A stretch of 64,000 bases of DNA. Origin: Clostridiales bacterium. Lineage in GTDB: Bacteria; Bacillota; Clostridia; Christensenellales; Aristaeellaceae. Of the stretch, positions 51,993 through 61,763 are shown one piece after another. Both the position numbers and the translations under genes were made by a program. The notes beneath the pieces are model-generated. The model was not told where the DNA came from and did no database searches. It was given only the letters and a program-made list of their open reading frames with translations. Each line of letters opens with the position of its first letter. Position 1 is the stretch's first letter. Location of the stretch: assembly GCA_015056255.1 (NCBI GenBank), contig SVGP01000007.1:1-64000 (forward strand), read 5' to 3'.

Positions 51993-53438
51993 TTAACAGA
52001 TCTTTTCGACGGGAATATTCATGATCGCGCCGAATTTTTCAATCATGCTGCCGCAGTGACCGATGGCCAGCGCCGCGTGATGGGTAACGCCCGCTTTGAC
52101 CCACTTGACGATAAAGTCGCGGATGTCCATGCCGAAGTCCGCGCGGGAGAGGGAATTGCCCTGCTGTGCGATCCATCCCTCCACCGATTCGCCCTCGGCG
52201 TAAACGAGCTTGAAATTGCAGTTGGCGTCCTGCGTGAGTGCAACCATGGAGATGGGGCCAAACTTGAGCGGGAATTCAACGGAAATGCCGTGGCCCTTTT
52301 TGCCATGCATAAAGCCGAGGCCGCGGATCCAGGGCTTGCCCTGAGCGATGCGGATATCGTGCGGGCCGTCGTGGCCGACGCAGATGTGGTTGTAGTCAAA
52401 GCCCATGAAGCAGAGCTCCGAGAACGAGCCGCCGCAGCCGAGGGCGCTGGTCAAGTACATGGCAAGGCAGGTTTTCATGTCCGCTTCGCCCGCCATGGAG
52501 ATGCCCTTGGTGGTCATTAAGGAGTTGCCGATAATGAGGTTGGAGGCTGTTCTTTCGTAGATGGAGTCGTTTTCGCCCATGTAGTAGTATACAAGGCCGG
52601 AAAGATTGTTGTTTTCTACCAGCTTGTCAAGGCCGACAGCGACCTTTGCCGCCCATTCAACGTCTTCATCCTTGATGTCCGCCGTCATGCGCTCATAGCT
52701 TCGGGGCTTGAGCTCAAAGTTTTCCTTGATCTCCTCGATCTTGGCCTTGACCTCGTCCTCCGTGCATTTTTCAACATAATCGACCAGCTCGCACATTTCA
52801 ACCATCTTGACGTGAGAGCCCATGACGCGGGTGATGGAGGTGGGGTCGAAGTTCATGTCGAGCATGCCCTCATAGGTGTGACCCATGAAACCGAAGGCAA
52901 CGCCCTTGAAGGCGTGAACGGCGTTTGCAGCCTTTGCCCACTCATGAAGGTCGTTGCGGAAACGGTCGTCAATGTGAATACCGAAAATCAGGCCCGCCGG
53001 GGTCTTTCCACATCTCATCAGCGCATGATAGGCCTCGGGGAAGCCGCAGGGTCCGCCTGCGGAGTTGCCCTCGTCCGCATCGATATTTCGAACGCCGGAC
53101 GTATCCTTCCAGTGCTGAGAGCCGACCACGACGATGGGGCAGCCCGCTGCGAGTGCGCCCTGCACCCAGCGGCCGGAGGCGGCGTAGGTCGTCACATGAA
53201 GGAAGAGAAGGTCGATATTCTTTTCCTTTAATCGGAGGCCCGCTTCGTAGGAGCCTTCGCGGTTGTCGACAAATTCAAAAAAGACTTCAACGCCCGTTTC
53301 GGCGATGCAGTCTGCGATTTCCTTACCGATCTGAATCAGATTTTCCCTCATTCCGGGAAACTGGTTCCACTCCCAATATTCTCTGTGTCCAACGGTCATA
53401 ACGCCCACGCGGGCTTTTTCGCTGATGCTCGTTTTCAT
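51993..53438 (-). CDS. L-arabinose/L-fucose isomerase-like protein
   Basis: A 481-residue cytoplasmic protein of the AraA/FucI ketol-isomerase superfamily. Mn-binding candidates include Glu in SMAGEADMKT, Glu and His in FSELCFMGFDYNHICVGHDG and the late His in AALAIGHCG. Relatives interconvert aldo- and keto-sugars; which sugar is not evident. Start at 53438 has AAAGG 11 nt upstream. It lies between the large glycosidase-like genes and the transporter on one strand. Confidence 0.85.
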   Translation of the reverse strand: MKTSISEKARVGVMTVGHREYWEWNQFPGMRENLIQIGKEIADCIAETGVEVFFEFVDNREGSYEAGLRLKEKNIDLLFLHVTTYAASGRWVQGALAAGCPIVVVGSQHWKDTSGVRNIDADEGNSAGGPCGFPEAYHALMRCGKTPAGLIFGIHIDDRFRNDLHEWAKAANAVHAFKGVAFGFMGHTYEGMLDMNFDPTSITRVMGSHVKMVEMCELVDYVEKCTEDEVKAKIEEIKENFELKPRSYERMTADIKDEDVEWAAKVAVGLDKLVENNNLSGLVYYYMGENDSIYERTASNLIIGNSLMTTKGISMAGEADMKTCLAMYLTSALGCGGSFSELCFMGFDYNHICVGHDGPHDIRIAQGKPWIRGLGFMHGKKGHGISVEFPLKFGPISMVALTQDANCNFKLVYAEGESVEGWIAQQGNSLSRADFGMDIRDFIVKWVKAGVTHHAALAIGHCGSMIEKFGAIMNIPVEKIC

Positions 53439-53532
53439 CCGTATGGCACCCTTTCTATCGTTCATTGTTAAAAATTATATCACTGTGAACCCTGTGCGTC
53501 ACTACGCAAAGGAGGACTTTTATAATATTTTC

Positions 53533-53540
53533 ATGACATA
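53533..53540. promoter_or_regulatory. ATGACATA motif before the isomerase gene
   Basis: A copy of the AraC-type half-site seen at 58935 and 51957, in the 120-bp gap before the isomerase gene. Confidence 0.35.
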
Positions 53541-53558
53541 TTCATCTGTTAAACAGCC

Positions 53559-56414
53559 TTAACGATAAAATACAATCCACGTCTCGCACGCATCCGGCGC
53601 AATCTCAACAACCGTTTCGTCCGCACCCGGCGTAAAGGGATAAGCCTTAAGCGGATTCAGGAAGAAATCAGCGCATTTTGCGCACTTCATACCGTTTGAA
53701 CCAAAGGGAAGGCGCATTTTCACCGCCTGGTCGCACTTGACGGCATAGGCCTCGCGCACATCCTTGTCAAGGCTTTCCTTATCCAATTTGAGCCATACAA
53801 TATTGCATTTTTCATCGGTAAAGGCATAGTTTTTTCCGTCAACCGTAATGCCGTTTGTGTTTTTTCCGACAAGTCCTGTTAAGCCTTCATCGTTCGAATA
53901 GCGGTAGCTTACAGTGCCGTCGCCCGAATAGGTGATTTTATGACCCAGGATCTCATCTTCCGCAAGATTCAGCCTGCGCGAAGGAAGAGACACATCCTTC
54001 AGGAATTCATTGTCCATTTCTTCGTCGCGATAGAAACCTCTGTTCCAGCCAAGCTCGCGAAGATGGCGGCTGTGGTTGGCAATCGAAACGGTCCCGTTGG
54101 GGAAGCGATTGAAAATATACGTGCTTTCTTCAGGTCTTGACAGGGCCTCCGGGCCTTTATTGTCGTAGCAGCCCAGGGCCATGAGAACTCTGTACAGCGT
54201 GTCCACGTCTTTTCCGGTGGAGGCGGACTGATCATCCCTCGGACGGAAGCCAAGATACACGGCCTTTCCGCCGCCCTCGTAATCATAAATGGCGCCGACG
54301 CATGTTCCGTCAATGAACGCAGCTTCCTTTGCCCCCTTCACCTTTACGGGATAGACGAAGTCCGGGCGGAAATCAGTCAGAATCTCCATATCTGAAACGC
54401 CGTCAAGTCCGGTAAAGCGCACAAGGGCATTTTTCGCTTTTTTACCAAGGACTGAAACTGATTCAAGGCCAAAGATCTCATTGAACAGCTTCTGTTCATC
54501 CTCATCCTTTAAAAGCGCGGGCGATGAACACCAAATGACAATTCCTCCGCACTTTACGTAATCGGAAATGAGCATGAGCGCTTCCTTTGACATAAGGGGA
54601 GAATACGTTACAACGAGCGCGTTGTATTTTCTGTCCTTTACGCGCAGCTGTTTCCCATCAGGCTTATGCGTAAATTCAATGAGTTTCTCTTCCGTAATAT
54701 AGTCGGTGTAGCCGTACTGCACCATCCAGGAGCCGAACCGCTCCTCAACGCTGTTTAAGTTCATCGGGCAAACGGTCAGAATCTCCGAAATACGGGTAGT
54801 GAAGCCCTGAATCAGATGATGGCCGTATTCATAATTATGGAAGTAATTGGCATAATGACCATACGTCAGGCCAACCTCTCCAACAAGCTGTTTAACCTGA
54901 ACGGGCGAGCCCCAGATGCAGTAATAAGCCATGGGGAAGCGGTTCAGAACCGCAAGGCCGCTGGTAAACGCCGCGCCGTAGTAATTTCTGTCGAGGAAGC
55001 CGCCCTCGGGAATATCGGTTCCGATGCAGCACAGATATTCGCTCCACTTGAAATGATCGTGACAGGCCGCCATATTTTCGCGGATGGAAGCCGACCAGAC
55101 AAACTCCGGCGTATAATCGTACAAAGAGTGCTCGCCTTCGTGAGGCGTTGAAAAATTCTGTTCTCCATAGAAGCGATCCGCCGTCGGGCACTCCTGCCAT
55201 GTGGAGTGGCCGGTGGTCATGATGATGTTGTTATACAGCTTTTCAGCGTGCTCCTTTGTGCGCATGCAAAGGTTGACAACCTGCCTGTGAAGAAGCTCAT
55301 AATAGCGGTTTCTGAACTGCCAGGTACGGACGATGTCGTCCTCGGTTTTTCCGAAAACGTGCTGGGAAAGAATCTGTCCCTCCTCGCCCGGCAGGAAGGT
55401 ATGGTGCTTATAGGCAAAATAGATCAGATACTTCGCAAAATCCTCAAATTCCGCGCCGTACATCTGCGCAAAAGCCTTTGCCATTGACTTGGTCATATAA
55501 CGGGTATTGACTTCGGTTTCCGCAAAGTGCTCGATCATGTCCCAATCCGCCTGAATATGCATCTCATCCGCGTAGAAGCCTTCATAGGTGATGCCTTTTT
55601 CGTGATGCAGATCGATGATGGACTTCATATAGGAAAGCGCATCTTCAGCGAAATAGTCGATTTCCACGGTTTTATAGATCAGGACAACAAAACAGCGGTC
55701 TTTCTGAATGCCTTCCGCTTTGCCGTGAATATGGATGTCCCCATGACCGAACGCATCGCGGGAAACAACGCCGGTTTTCTCGTCCTTTTCATAGGAAGCG
55801 GTTGAAGATATATCGGCAATTTCATCCGGATTCACATAAAAATACGGCGTGTCCCCGATCCTTTCTTCATTGAAGGCATACACCTTAATTTCGTGAAGCG
55901 CAAGATGCATGGGACCTTTGTTGTTGGTCCACTGGGTCTGAAGATCCATATCCACTTCATACGATCCGTCCTCGCGGATAAGACCCTCTTTGTACTGCAT
56001 GGTAAAGCCTGCATTCTCGTGCGTCTTCACGTATCCTCCGCCGGTATCAAGGGGAGAAACGATGCTGGCAGAAAAGCCGATGCCGTATTTTTTCGCCACA
56101 TCGTGAATAACCTTATAAGCTTTGACCGTCAGCTCTGAATCCGGAAAATTCTTTCGCGTGTCGCCGCCGAAAAAGAAATCATAGGACACATCGATGCGCT
56201 TTGCGCCTCTGGCCTTTCCCGCTTCCAGGAGGTCAATCAGCGAGGTTTTGGTGTCGTACATGCTGAATTTTTCTCTGGAATAGCCGCCCAGCGTTTCACC
56301 GATCAGCGGCTGCGCGGGGTCTTCAATGATTCTTTCGAGCATGCTGTCGTCCAGAATCATAAGCGCTACGCTGACATCCAGGTTTTTCTGAATTTCCTCT
56401 TTTATAATGCGCAT
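53559..56414 (-). CDS. Large glycosidase-like protein of unknown family (A)
   Basis: A 951-residue cytoplasmic protein without signal peptide. Residues about 50-560 look like a TIM barrel with inserted strands; YEGFYADEMHIQADWD near residue 290 offers a catalytic acidic pair. Residues about 595-720 resemble the class-I glutamine-amidotransferase-like domain seen in GH42-type enzymes (SYVKCGGIVIWCSS style). A beta-sandwich forms the end. I do not recognise a family. It follows the related-looking protein at 56433 by 18 bp. Confidence 0.7.
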   Translation of the reverse strand: MRIIKEEIQKNLDVSVALMILDDSMLERIIEDPAQPLIGETLGGYSREKFSMYDTKTSLIDLLEAGKARGAKRIDVSYDFFFGGDTRKNFPDSELTVKAYKVIHDVAKKYGIGFSASIVSPLDTGGGYVKTHENAGFTMQYKEGLIREDGSYEVDMDLQTQWTNNKGPMHLALHEIKVYAFNEERIGDTPYFYVNPDEIADISSTASYEKDEKTGVVSRDAFGHGDIHIHGKAEGIQKDRCFVVLIYKTVEIDYFAEDALSYMKSIIDLHHEKGITYEGFYADEMHIQADWDMIEHFAETEVNTRYMTKSMAKAFAQMYGAEFEDFAKYLIYFAYKHHTFLPGEEGQILSQHVFGKTEDDIVRTWQFRNRYYELLHRQVVNLCMRTKEHAEKLYNNIIMTTGHSTWQECPTADRFYGEQNFSTPHEGEHSLYDYTPEFVWSASIRENMAACHDHFKWSEYLCCIGTDIPEGGFLDRNYYGAAFTSGLAVLNRFPMAYYCIWGSPVQVKQLVGEVGLTYGHYANYFHNYEYGHHLIQGFTTRISEILTVCPMNLNSVEERFGSWMVQYGYTDYITEEKLIEFTHKPDGKQLRVKDRKYNALVVTYSPLMSKEALMLISDYVKCGGIVIWCSSPALLKDEDEQKLFNEIFGLESVSVLGKKAKNALVRFTGLDGVSDMEILTDFRPDFVYPVKVKGAKEAAFIDGTCVGAIYDYEGGGKAVYLGFRPRDDQSASTGKDVDTLYRVLMALGCYDNKGPEALSRPEESTYIFNRFPNGTVSIANHSRHLRELGWNRGFYRDEEMDNEFLKDVSLPSRRLNLAEDEILGHKITYSGDGTVSYRYSNDEGLTGLVGKNTNGITVDGKNYAFTDEKCNIVWLKLDKESLDKDVREAYAVKCDQAVKMRLPFGSNGMKCAKCADFFLNPLKAYPFTPGADETVVEIAPDACETWIVFYR

Positions 56415-56432
56415 TTTATCTGCCTCCTTTTC

Positions 56433-58856
56433 TTACCAGCTGACCTGCATTTTGCCTGTTACGTTGCTTAGAAGAATGGTGTGGTTTTTATCATTCAATC
56501 GGATGCCGTAATCGCCCTTATCGGTAAGCTTGTTGTCCGTTACAGAGAATTCCTTGTTGCTTACGGTAATTTCAACCGAATCCCAGTATTTTTCGGGCAC
56601 GGATATCAAAATCTCGGCATGGTCAAGCCCTGTTACCGCATAAGCGCAGGTTTTGAATTTTCGGCTGTTGTACACATGCCTTAAGCGGATTTTGCCTTCT
56701 GCTTGCTTAACAAAGATGTTGCAGGGCTTCCAAAGCGTGGTCGGCACATGATACCACGCGGCTCCGTCCTTGATTTCCGTGGTGAATCCCGGAAGAAGCG
56801 GCGCGCCCATGGGCGTCGAAAGGCCGAGCGAAAGCGTGTTATCAGGCGCGTAGCCGGTGAAATACAGACCGTTATCATGTCTGAACATCATAAGCTGCAT
56901 GGGGTTGCTCTTTTGAGAGAAGCTTTCGAGAATCTTCCACCCGAAGCGCGAAAGCGCATAGCGCAGAAAACGCGGCGCAGAAATAAAGCGATCGTCGTGA
57001 TATACAATATTTTCTCCGTTTTCTATCGAGAAAGGAAGTGTTCCGCGCACCCAGACTGCTTTTCCTGCGCCGATTTCCTTTTCCGTCATATATGCGCGGC
57101 GCACATCTCCCTTTATCACTTCACACAAAACACTTGTATTTTCCGCTGCAGCCGATACGCCGCCGTCACTGTCGACCGGCGTGTGCAGGAGGATTCGGCC
57201 GGTAAGCGTTTCATCGGAAACATCTTCCAGATCCTTCGCAGCTTCCAGGGTGATTTCGCCGTCAATCGCCGTATCGGTTTTCAGGCCCAGAAGGTCTTTT
57301 ATGCGTTTATCCGCATATCTTTCAGAACCGTAGAAAAGAACGCGTCCGCCGCCCTTGATAAACGCAATGAGCTTATCCACATATGCCGCGCCCTCCATGG
57401 GAAGAACCGTCATGAGAATCGTTTCGTCAAGCGTGCCTTTTTCAAGCGCTTTTTCGAAATTCCCGGTAGAGCACACGCTGTTTAGGGGAAGGCCGCTGTC
57501 GATGGCGGTAGCTGCAAAGCAGTCCGTGAAATACAGCATAGGAAGATGCTTTTTATCTGCCGCTGCCGCCTCGTGGAACTCCTCAAACGGATAAAGGAGC
57601 GTCAGCGGGCCGACCCTGTCGGGAAGATGATCAAGCGCACGCTCGTAATGCGGCAGGAATTTTATGAAAGTGCCTTCCGCAAACTCGCCTTTTTCATTGC
57701 CTACGCTCATGGCGGTTCCGCTTAACGCTTCGTGGTTTCCCCTGGAGTCGATCAGGCTCATGCTTGCAGGAATGTAAAAATCATACGCCTCTTCGTCGTA
57801 GGGAAAATCCTCAAAGGGATTCTGTGGATACCACATGTCGTTCAGATAGAAATACGTGCGGAAGCCGTCGGCATAGGAAGAACGGGACATAAGCGCCTGC
57901 ATGGAAAAGCCGACGGAATCATTAAAGAATACAGAAACCGTGTTGCCCAGAGGCAAATCCAGGTATTTTTTGTCGTAATAATCCTTAAGCGGAATGCATT
58001 TTGTCGCAAGGTCGGAAGCAACCGGCCAGTTTGTGCCCTGCGCAGCCGCGGGATAGGGCGCTTCTTTTTTGAAGATTTTCCAGAATTCGCCCATCGACTC
58101 GGACTCTTCCTTAAACTCTACAAGGCCGAACTGTTTTCCGTCAAAGTTTCTGCCGTTGAGCGTCCACGGGAAGGTGCCGAAACCCAGTCCGTTTGAGAGG
58201 CTGATGCCCTCATATCCGAAGGTTTTGAAAAAATGGTTCACCTGTTTTCCCAAAAAGCGGCTGAAAAGCTCGCCCTCGGGAATTCCGTCCGGATACGCTG
58301 CGTAGTGATAATCGTCCTTATGGAGGCGCGCGTCGAATGCAACCGACGCGCCGTGCGCCGCGCCCTGCTTGTTCAGAATTTCAGGATGCTCCACGTATTT
58401 GAACGAGCTCTCCGCAAACTCCGGACCGGGCTCAAAGTTTGTAAACAGGCGGCAGTTTTTTGAACATTCTTCTTTGCATACGCGCTTTAAGGTTTCGCCG
58501 ATGGTCAGAAGATCCGAATATTTCATGGGCAGCGGGTTATCAATATAGTTTTCCAACGGAATGCCGGCAAAGGAATCCATGTCAAAGGCGTATCTGGCGT
58601 TGTTGTGGCCTTTCCACTGATCCCAAATAACGAGATCGTCCATATTGCCCGACCACTTCAAGATGTGCTCGCCGTTTCCGATGGATATGCATATGCATAC
58701 TTCGTCTGCGCGCATGACGGGTCTTTTCCAGATGCGGAAAAGCTCGCGGCAAACTTTCTCAACTTCCTTGGGATCGCGCGATTTGAAGGGCTTTGCCGTC
58801 ACTTCGAGGCTCAGTACAAATCCCCTGATATACGGATTTGAATAAAGCTTCGTCAT
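56433..58856 (-). CDS. Large glycosidase-like protein of unknown family (B)
   Basis: An 807-residue cytoplasmic protein with an overall plan like that of protein A: TIM-barrel-like region (about 1-450, with EGISLSNGLGFG and SVFFNDSVGF), a GATase-like region (about 460-620, with FIKGGGRVLFYGSE) and a beta C-terminus. Start at 58856 has GGAGG 8 nt upstream. It is the first gene of the minus-strand run and divergent from GH2. Family not identified. Confidence 0.7.
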   Translation of the reverse strand: MTKLYSNPYIRGFVLSLEVTAKPFKSRDPKEVEKVCRELFRIWKRPVMRADEVCICISIGNGEHILKWSGNMDDLVIWDQWKGHNNARYAFDMDSFAGIPLENYIDNPLPMKYSDLLTIGETLKRVCKEECSKNCRLFTNFEPGPEFAESSFKYVEHPEILNKQGAAHGASVAFDARLHKDDYHYAAYPDGIPEGELFSRFLGKQVNHFFKTFGYEGISLSNGLGFGTFPWTLNGRNFDGKQFGLVEFKEESESMGEFWKIFKKEAPYPAAAQGTNWPVASDLATKCIPLKDYYDKKYLDLPLGNTVSVFFNDSVGFSMQALMSRSSYADGFRTYFYLNDMWYPQNPFEDFPYDEEAYDFYIPASMSLIDSRGNHEALSGTAMSVGNEKGEFAEGTFIKFLPHYERALDHLPDRVGPLTLLYPFEEFHEAAAADKKHLPMLYFTDCFAATAIDSGLPLNSVCSTGNFEKALEKGTLDETILMTVLPMEGAAYVDKLIAFIKGGGRVLFYGSERYADKRIKDLLGLKTDTAIDGEITLEAAKDLEDVSDETLTGRILLHTPVDSDGGVSAAAENTSVLCEVIKGDVRRAYMTEKEIGAGKAVWVRGTLPFSIENGENIVYHDDRFISAPRFLRYALSRFGWKILESFSQKSNPMQLMMFRHDNGLYFTGYAPDNTLSLGLSTPMGAPLLPGFTTEIKDGAAWYHVPTTLWKPCNIFVKQAEGKIRLRHVYNSRKFKTCAYAVTGLDHAEILISVPEKYWDSVEITVSNKEFSVTDNKLTDKGDYGIRLNDKNHTILLSNVTGKMQVSW

Positions 58857-58908
58857 GTTTATTTCCTCCACGTAATTCTCCACTCAAATTTTAACAATTC
58901 CAGAGCGC

Positions 58909-58954
58909 AATGTCATTGTATCCGCGTGACCTCTAATGTCATATTTATGACATT
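58909..58954. promoter_or_regulatory. AraC-type palindrome in the divergent control region
   Basis: AATGTCATA-TT-TATGACATT (58935-58954) is a perfect 20-bp palindrome, and a third AATGTCATT lies at 58909-58917 overlapping a possible -35 of the leftward promoter. The palindrome sits just upstream of the -35 region of the GH2 promoter, the usual place for an AraC-type activator. Confidence 0.6.
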
Positions 58955-58969
58955 CTGATCGATTTATTC

Positions 58970-58998
58970 TTTCATTCGGATGCTCGCTGTGTTATAAT
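58970..58998 (+). promoter_or_regulatory. Promoter for GH2 and araC genes
   Basis: TATAAT at 58993-58998 with a weak TTTCAT at 58970-58975 (17-bp spacer). The weak -35 fits activator dependence. Confidence 0.6.
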
Positions 58999-59042
58999 CA
59001 ATACACAATCCTTAACGAATCAAAGGCAAAGGAGCGCTGTTT

Positions 59043-60806
59043 ATGAAAGGATATCAGCCCGGTTATCCCAGACCCCAGTTTGTCAGACACTATTGGGAAT
59101 CGCTGAATGGCCCGTGGATGTTTGCCTTTGACGATGAAAATATCGGCGAAGAAGAAACGTGGCATCGATCTTTGCCCTCTCAAACCACCATCATGGTGCC
59201 TTTTTCCTATGAGTCGGAATTGAGCGGTATTCATGATGAAAAGCTTCATGCGTTTGTCTGGTATCAGAAAAAGATCACCGTTGATGCAGAAAAGCTTTCA
59301 TGTCATAATTATATTATCCACTTCGAAGCCTGCGACTACATATCAAAAATATGGGTCAACGGCATGTATGTGGGCATCCACATAGGCGGCTACACCCGTT
59401 TTTCCTTTGACATTACGCGCTTTGTAAAGGGCGGCGAAAACACCGTTACCGTAAAGGCCGAAGACAGGGCCTCCGTATTACAGATGCGCGGAAAGCAAAG
59501 ATGGAAAAACGAAAACTACAGCGTTTTTTATACGCAGACGACAGGCATATGGAAACAGGTGTGGGGTGAATATGTACCCAAAACCAGTCTTTCCTCCGTC
59601 AAAATGACGCCTCACTTAAGCAGGCAGAGAGTGGAAGTCGAAGCGTTTATTGAAGGCTGTAATGATGAAGAAAACCTTCTTCTGGAAGCGCAGGTTACTT
59701 TTAAGGGAAGCCCTGTCCGCACGGTTGCAACATCCCTTCTCTGGGGGCATGCGCAGTTTGATATCGACGTCAGATCCATTGCTTCCGATCTCGAAGAGCC
59801 GCTGGTCAAAACTTGGACGCCTGAAAATCCGAATCTGTACGACGTCCGTTTTCGCCTGATCAGGGACGGCGCTGTTATAGATGAAGTGTATTCCTATTTC
59901 GCTATGCGCGAAATCAGAATCGAGGGCGACCGGATCCTGCTCAACGGCTTCCCGCTTTATCAACGGCTTTTATTAAATCAGGGTTACTGGAAAAACTCCC
60001 TTCTGACCCCGCCCGACGATGAAGCGCTTCAAAAAGATATTTCTCTCATCAAGCGTATGGGCTATAACGGCGTCCGGTTGCATCAGAAGGTGGAGGACGA
60101 GCGATTTTTCTATTACGCGGACACGATGGGGCTTCTCACGTGGTGCGAAGCGCCCGCCTACTTTTTTGACCGGGACGACGCTGCCCATGCGTTCGTATCG
60201 GAGTGGAGCGAAATCATCCGCCAGTATTACAATCACCCCTCCATCATCACCTGGACGCCCTTTAACGAATCTTGGGGCGTCACAAATATCAAAAACAATG
60301 TGCGCCAACAGAACTTTACAAAGGCTGTATACTATATGACGAAGGCCTACGATCCGTACCGCCCGGTCATCACCAACGACGGCTGGGAGCATACGATATC
60401 CGACATCATCACCATACACGATTACAGTCAAGACGCAGAAGGCCTCAAAAAACGCTGGATGGAGCACAAGGATGAAATTTTGTCCGCCAACACAACGCCA
60501 TATACAATACGCGCCGCCTTCGCAGACGGACATTCCTATCAGGGTCAGCCCGTGATTATATCCGAATACGGCGGAATCGCAATAAGGCCCGACACGCCCG
60601 GTCAAATCTGGGGCAATATCGTAGAAAAGCATGAATTTTTGGATCGATATGCATCCATCACCCGCGCCATCCGCGAAATTCCTTATGTGTCCGGCTTCTG
60701 CTATACGCAATTTGCAGATGTTCAGCAGGAGATCAACGGCATGGTCGATATGGAAAGAAACCTGAAAGCCGACCCCGAACAAATCCGCGCAATCAATATG
60801 GATTAA
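59043..60806 (+). CDS. Glycoside hydrolase family 2 enzyme
   Basis: A 587-residue cytoplasmic GH2 enzyme of the short beta-glucuronidase/beta-galactosidase type: N-terminal jelly roll (about 1-170), immunoglobulin-like domain (about 180-290) and TIM barrel (about 295-587). Acid/base Glu409 is in FNESWG and nucleophile Glu508 in SEYGG. It lacks a signal peptide, so it acts on imported substrate. Substrate (glucuronide, galactoside, mannoside) is not decided by these motifs. Ribosome binding site AAAGGAG, 8 nt. It is co-transcribed with araC-type regulator 30 bp downstream. Confidence 0.95.
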   Translation: MKGYQPGYPRPQFVRHYWESLNGPWMFAFDDENIGEEETWHRSLPSQTTIMVPFSYESELSGIHDEKLHAFVWYQKKITVDAEKLSCHNYIIHFEACDYISKIWVNGMYVGIHIGGYTRFSFDITRFVKGGENTVTVKAEDRASVLQMRGKQRWKNENYSVFYTQTTGIWKQVWGEYVPKTSLSSVKMTPHLSRQRVEVEAFIEGCNDEENLLLEAQVTFKGSPVRTVATSLLWGHAQFDIDVRSIASDLEEPLVKTWTPENPNLYDVRFRLIRDGAVIDEVYSYFAMREIRIEGDRILLNGFPLYQRLLLNQGYWKNSLLTPPDDEALQKDISLIKRMGYNGVRLHQKVEDERFFYYADTMGLLTWCEAPAYFFDRDDAAHAFVSEWSEIIRQYYNHPSIITWTPFNESWGVTNIKNNVRQQNFTKAVYYMTKAYDPYRPVITNDGWEHTISDIITIHDYSQDAEGLKKRWMEHKDEILSANTTPYTIRAAFADGHSYQGQPVIISEYGGIAIRPDTPGQIWGNIVEKHEFLDRYASITRAIREIPYVSGFCYTQFADVQQEINGMVDMERNLKADPEQIRAINMD

Positions 60807-60836
60807 ATCACTCCGTGGAAAAGGGGGGAAGCCAAA

Positions 60837-61742
60837 ATGTCCTTTACCCGCGAACATATCTGGCATTACGATTATCTCGATTCCAAATCCCGCTGGATCT
60901 TCGTAACGCCCAGCGAGTTTGCCCAGTCGCTGGGCATCTATGTAACGGAACTGGGTCACTTTTTTCAGGACGGCAACTGCTACACGAAAAGGCGACCCGA
61001 AAACACCTTTTCCATCAATTTTTCGCTGGGCGACGGCAATCAATCAAACGCTCCCGTCAAAATTTCCTTTCAGGACAAAAGCTATCTGATTGACGCCGCC
61101 TCCTGCGAGCAGGGCGTGGTGCTGATTGACAATCGACCCGGATATGTGATTGAACAGACGGGAAAGCATGTCAATTACTTCATACAGTGCGGCGGTTTTC
61201 TTGTGGAAAAATACAGCGCGTTGATTCTGGGGCGGGAAAAGCTGTTTATGACGACCATCAACTACCTGTCAACCCTGATCGATTATTTCGAGAATCTGGT
61301 TCAGCTCTACCGGCAGCCGACAAACGAAAAAAGAGACGCCTACGCCTCCATGCTGCTGATCAAAATTTTCTCACGCCTTTTCGTGGAAACGGATTCCGCG
61401 CCGATTTTATATGTCGAAAATAAATACGTAAAAAGCGCCCTTGAAATCATCGAGCAGCGCTATAACGAGCCCATTCGTCTGTCCACCGTAGCGGACGAAC
61501 TGCACATCAATTCAAGCTATTTGTCCCGCCTTTTTATGAGCGAAACCGGAACCTCCTTCTCCGCGTGCCTGAGCCATATCCGCATAAATCACGCAAAGGA
61601 AATGCTCAGAACCTCAGAGTTCTCCGTGGAGGAAATCGCCATAAGGTGCGGCTTTTGCAATTCCTCCCACTTTATCAAGTTCTTCCATGCCGCCGAAGGC
61701 ATGACACCCATGCAGTACCGCACCGTGTGGCATCAGAAATAG
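60837..61742 (+). CDS. AraC-family transcriptional regulator
   Basis: A 301-residue regulator with an N-terminal cupin-like sensing domain (about 20-170) and a C-terminal double helix-turn-helix (about 200-300), including LSTVADELHINSSYLSRLF and EEIAIRCGFCNSSHFIKFF. It likely senses the sugar handled by this locus and activates GH2 and the divergent genes through the TATGACATT sites. The stop is TAG. Start has GGGGGG 8 nt upstream. Confidence 0.93.
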   Translation: MSFTREHIWHYDYLDSKSRWIFVTPSEFAQSLGIYVTELGHFFQDGNCYTKRRPENTFSINFSLGDGNQSNAPVKISFQDKSYLIDAASCEQGVVLIDNRPGYVIEQTGKHVNYFIQCGGFLVEKYSALILGREKLFMTTINYLSTLIDYFENLVQLYRQPTNEKRDAYASMLLIKIFSRLFVETDSAPILYVENKYVKSALEIIEQRYNEPIRLSTVADELHINSSYLSRLFMSETGTSFSACLSHIRINHAKEMLRTSEFSVEEIAIRCGFCNSSHFIKFFHAAEGMTPMQYRTVWHQK

Positions 61743-61763
61743 AATAGAAAGCAGGATATGCAG

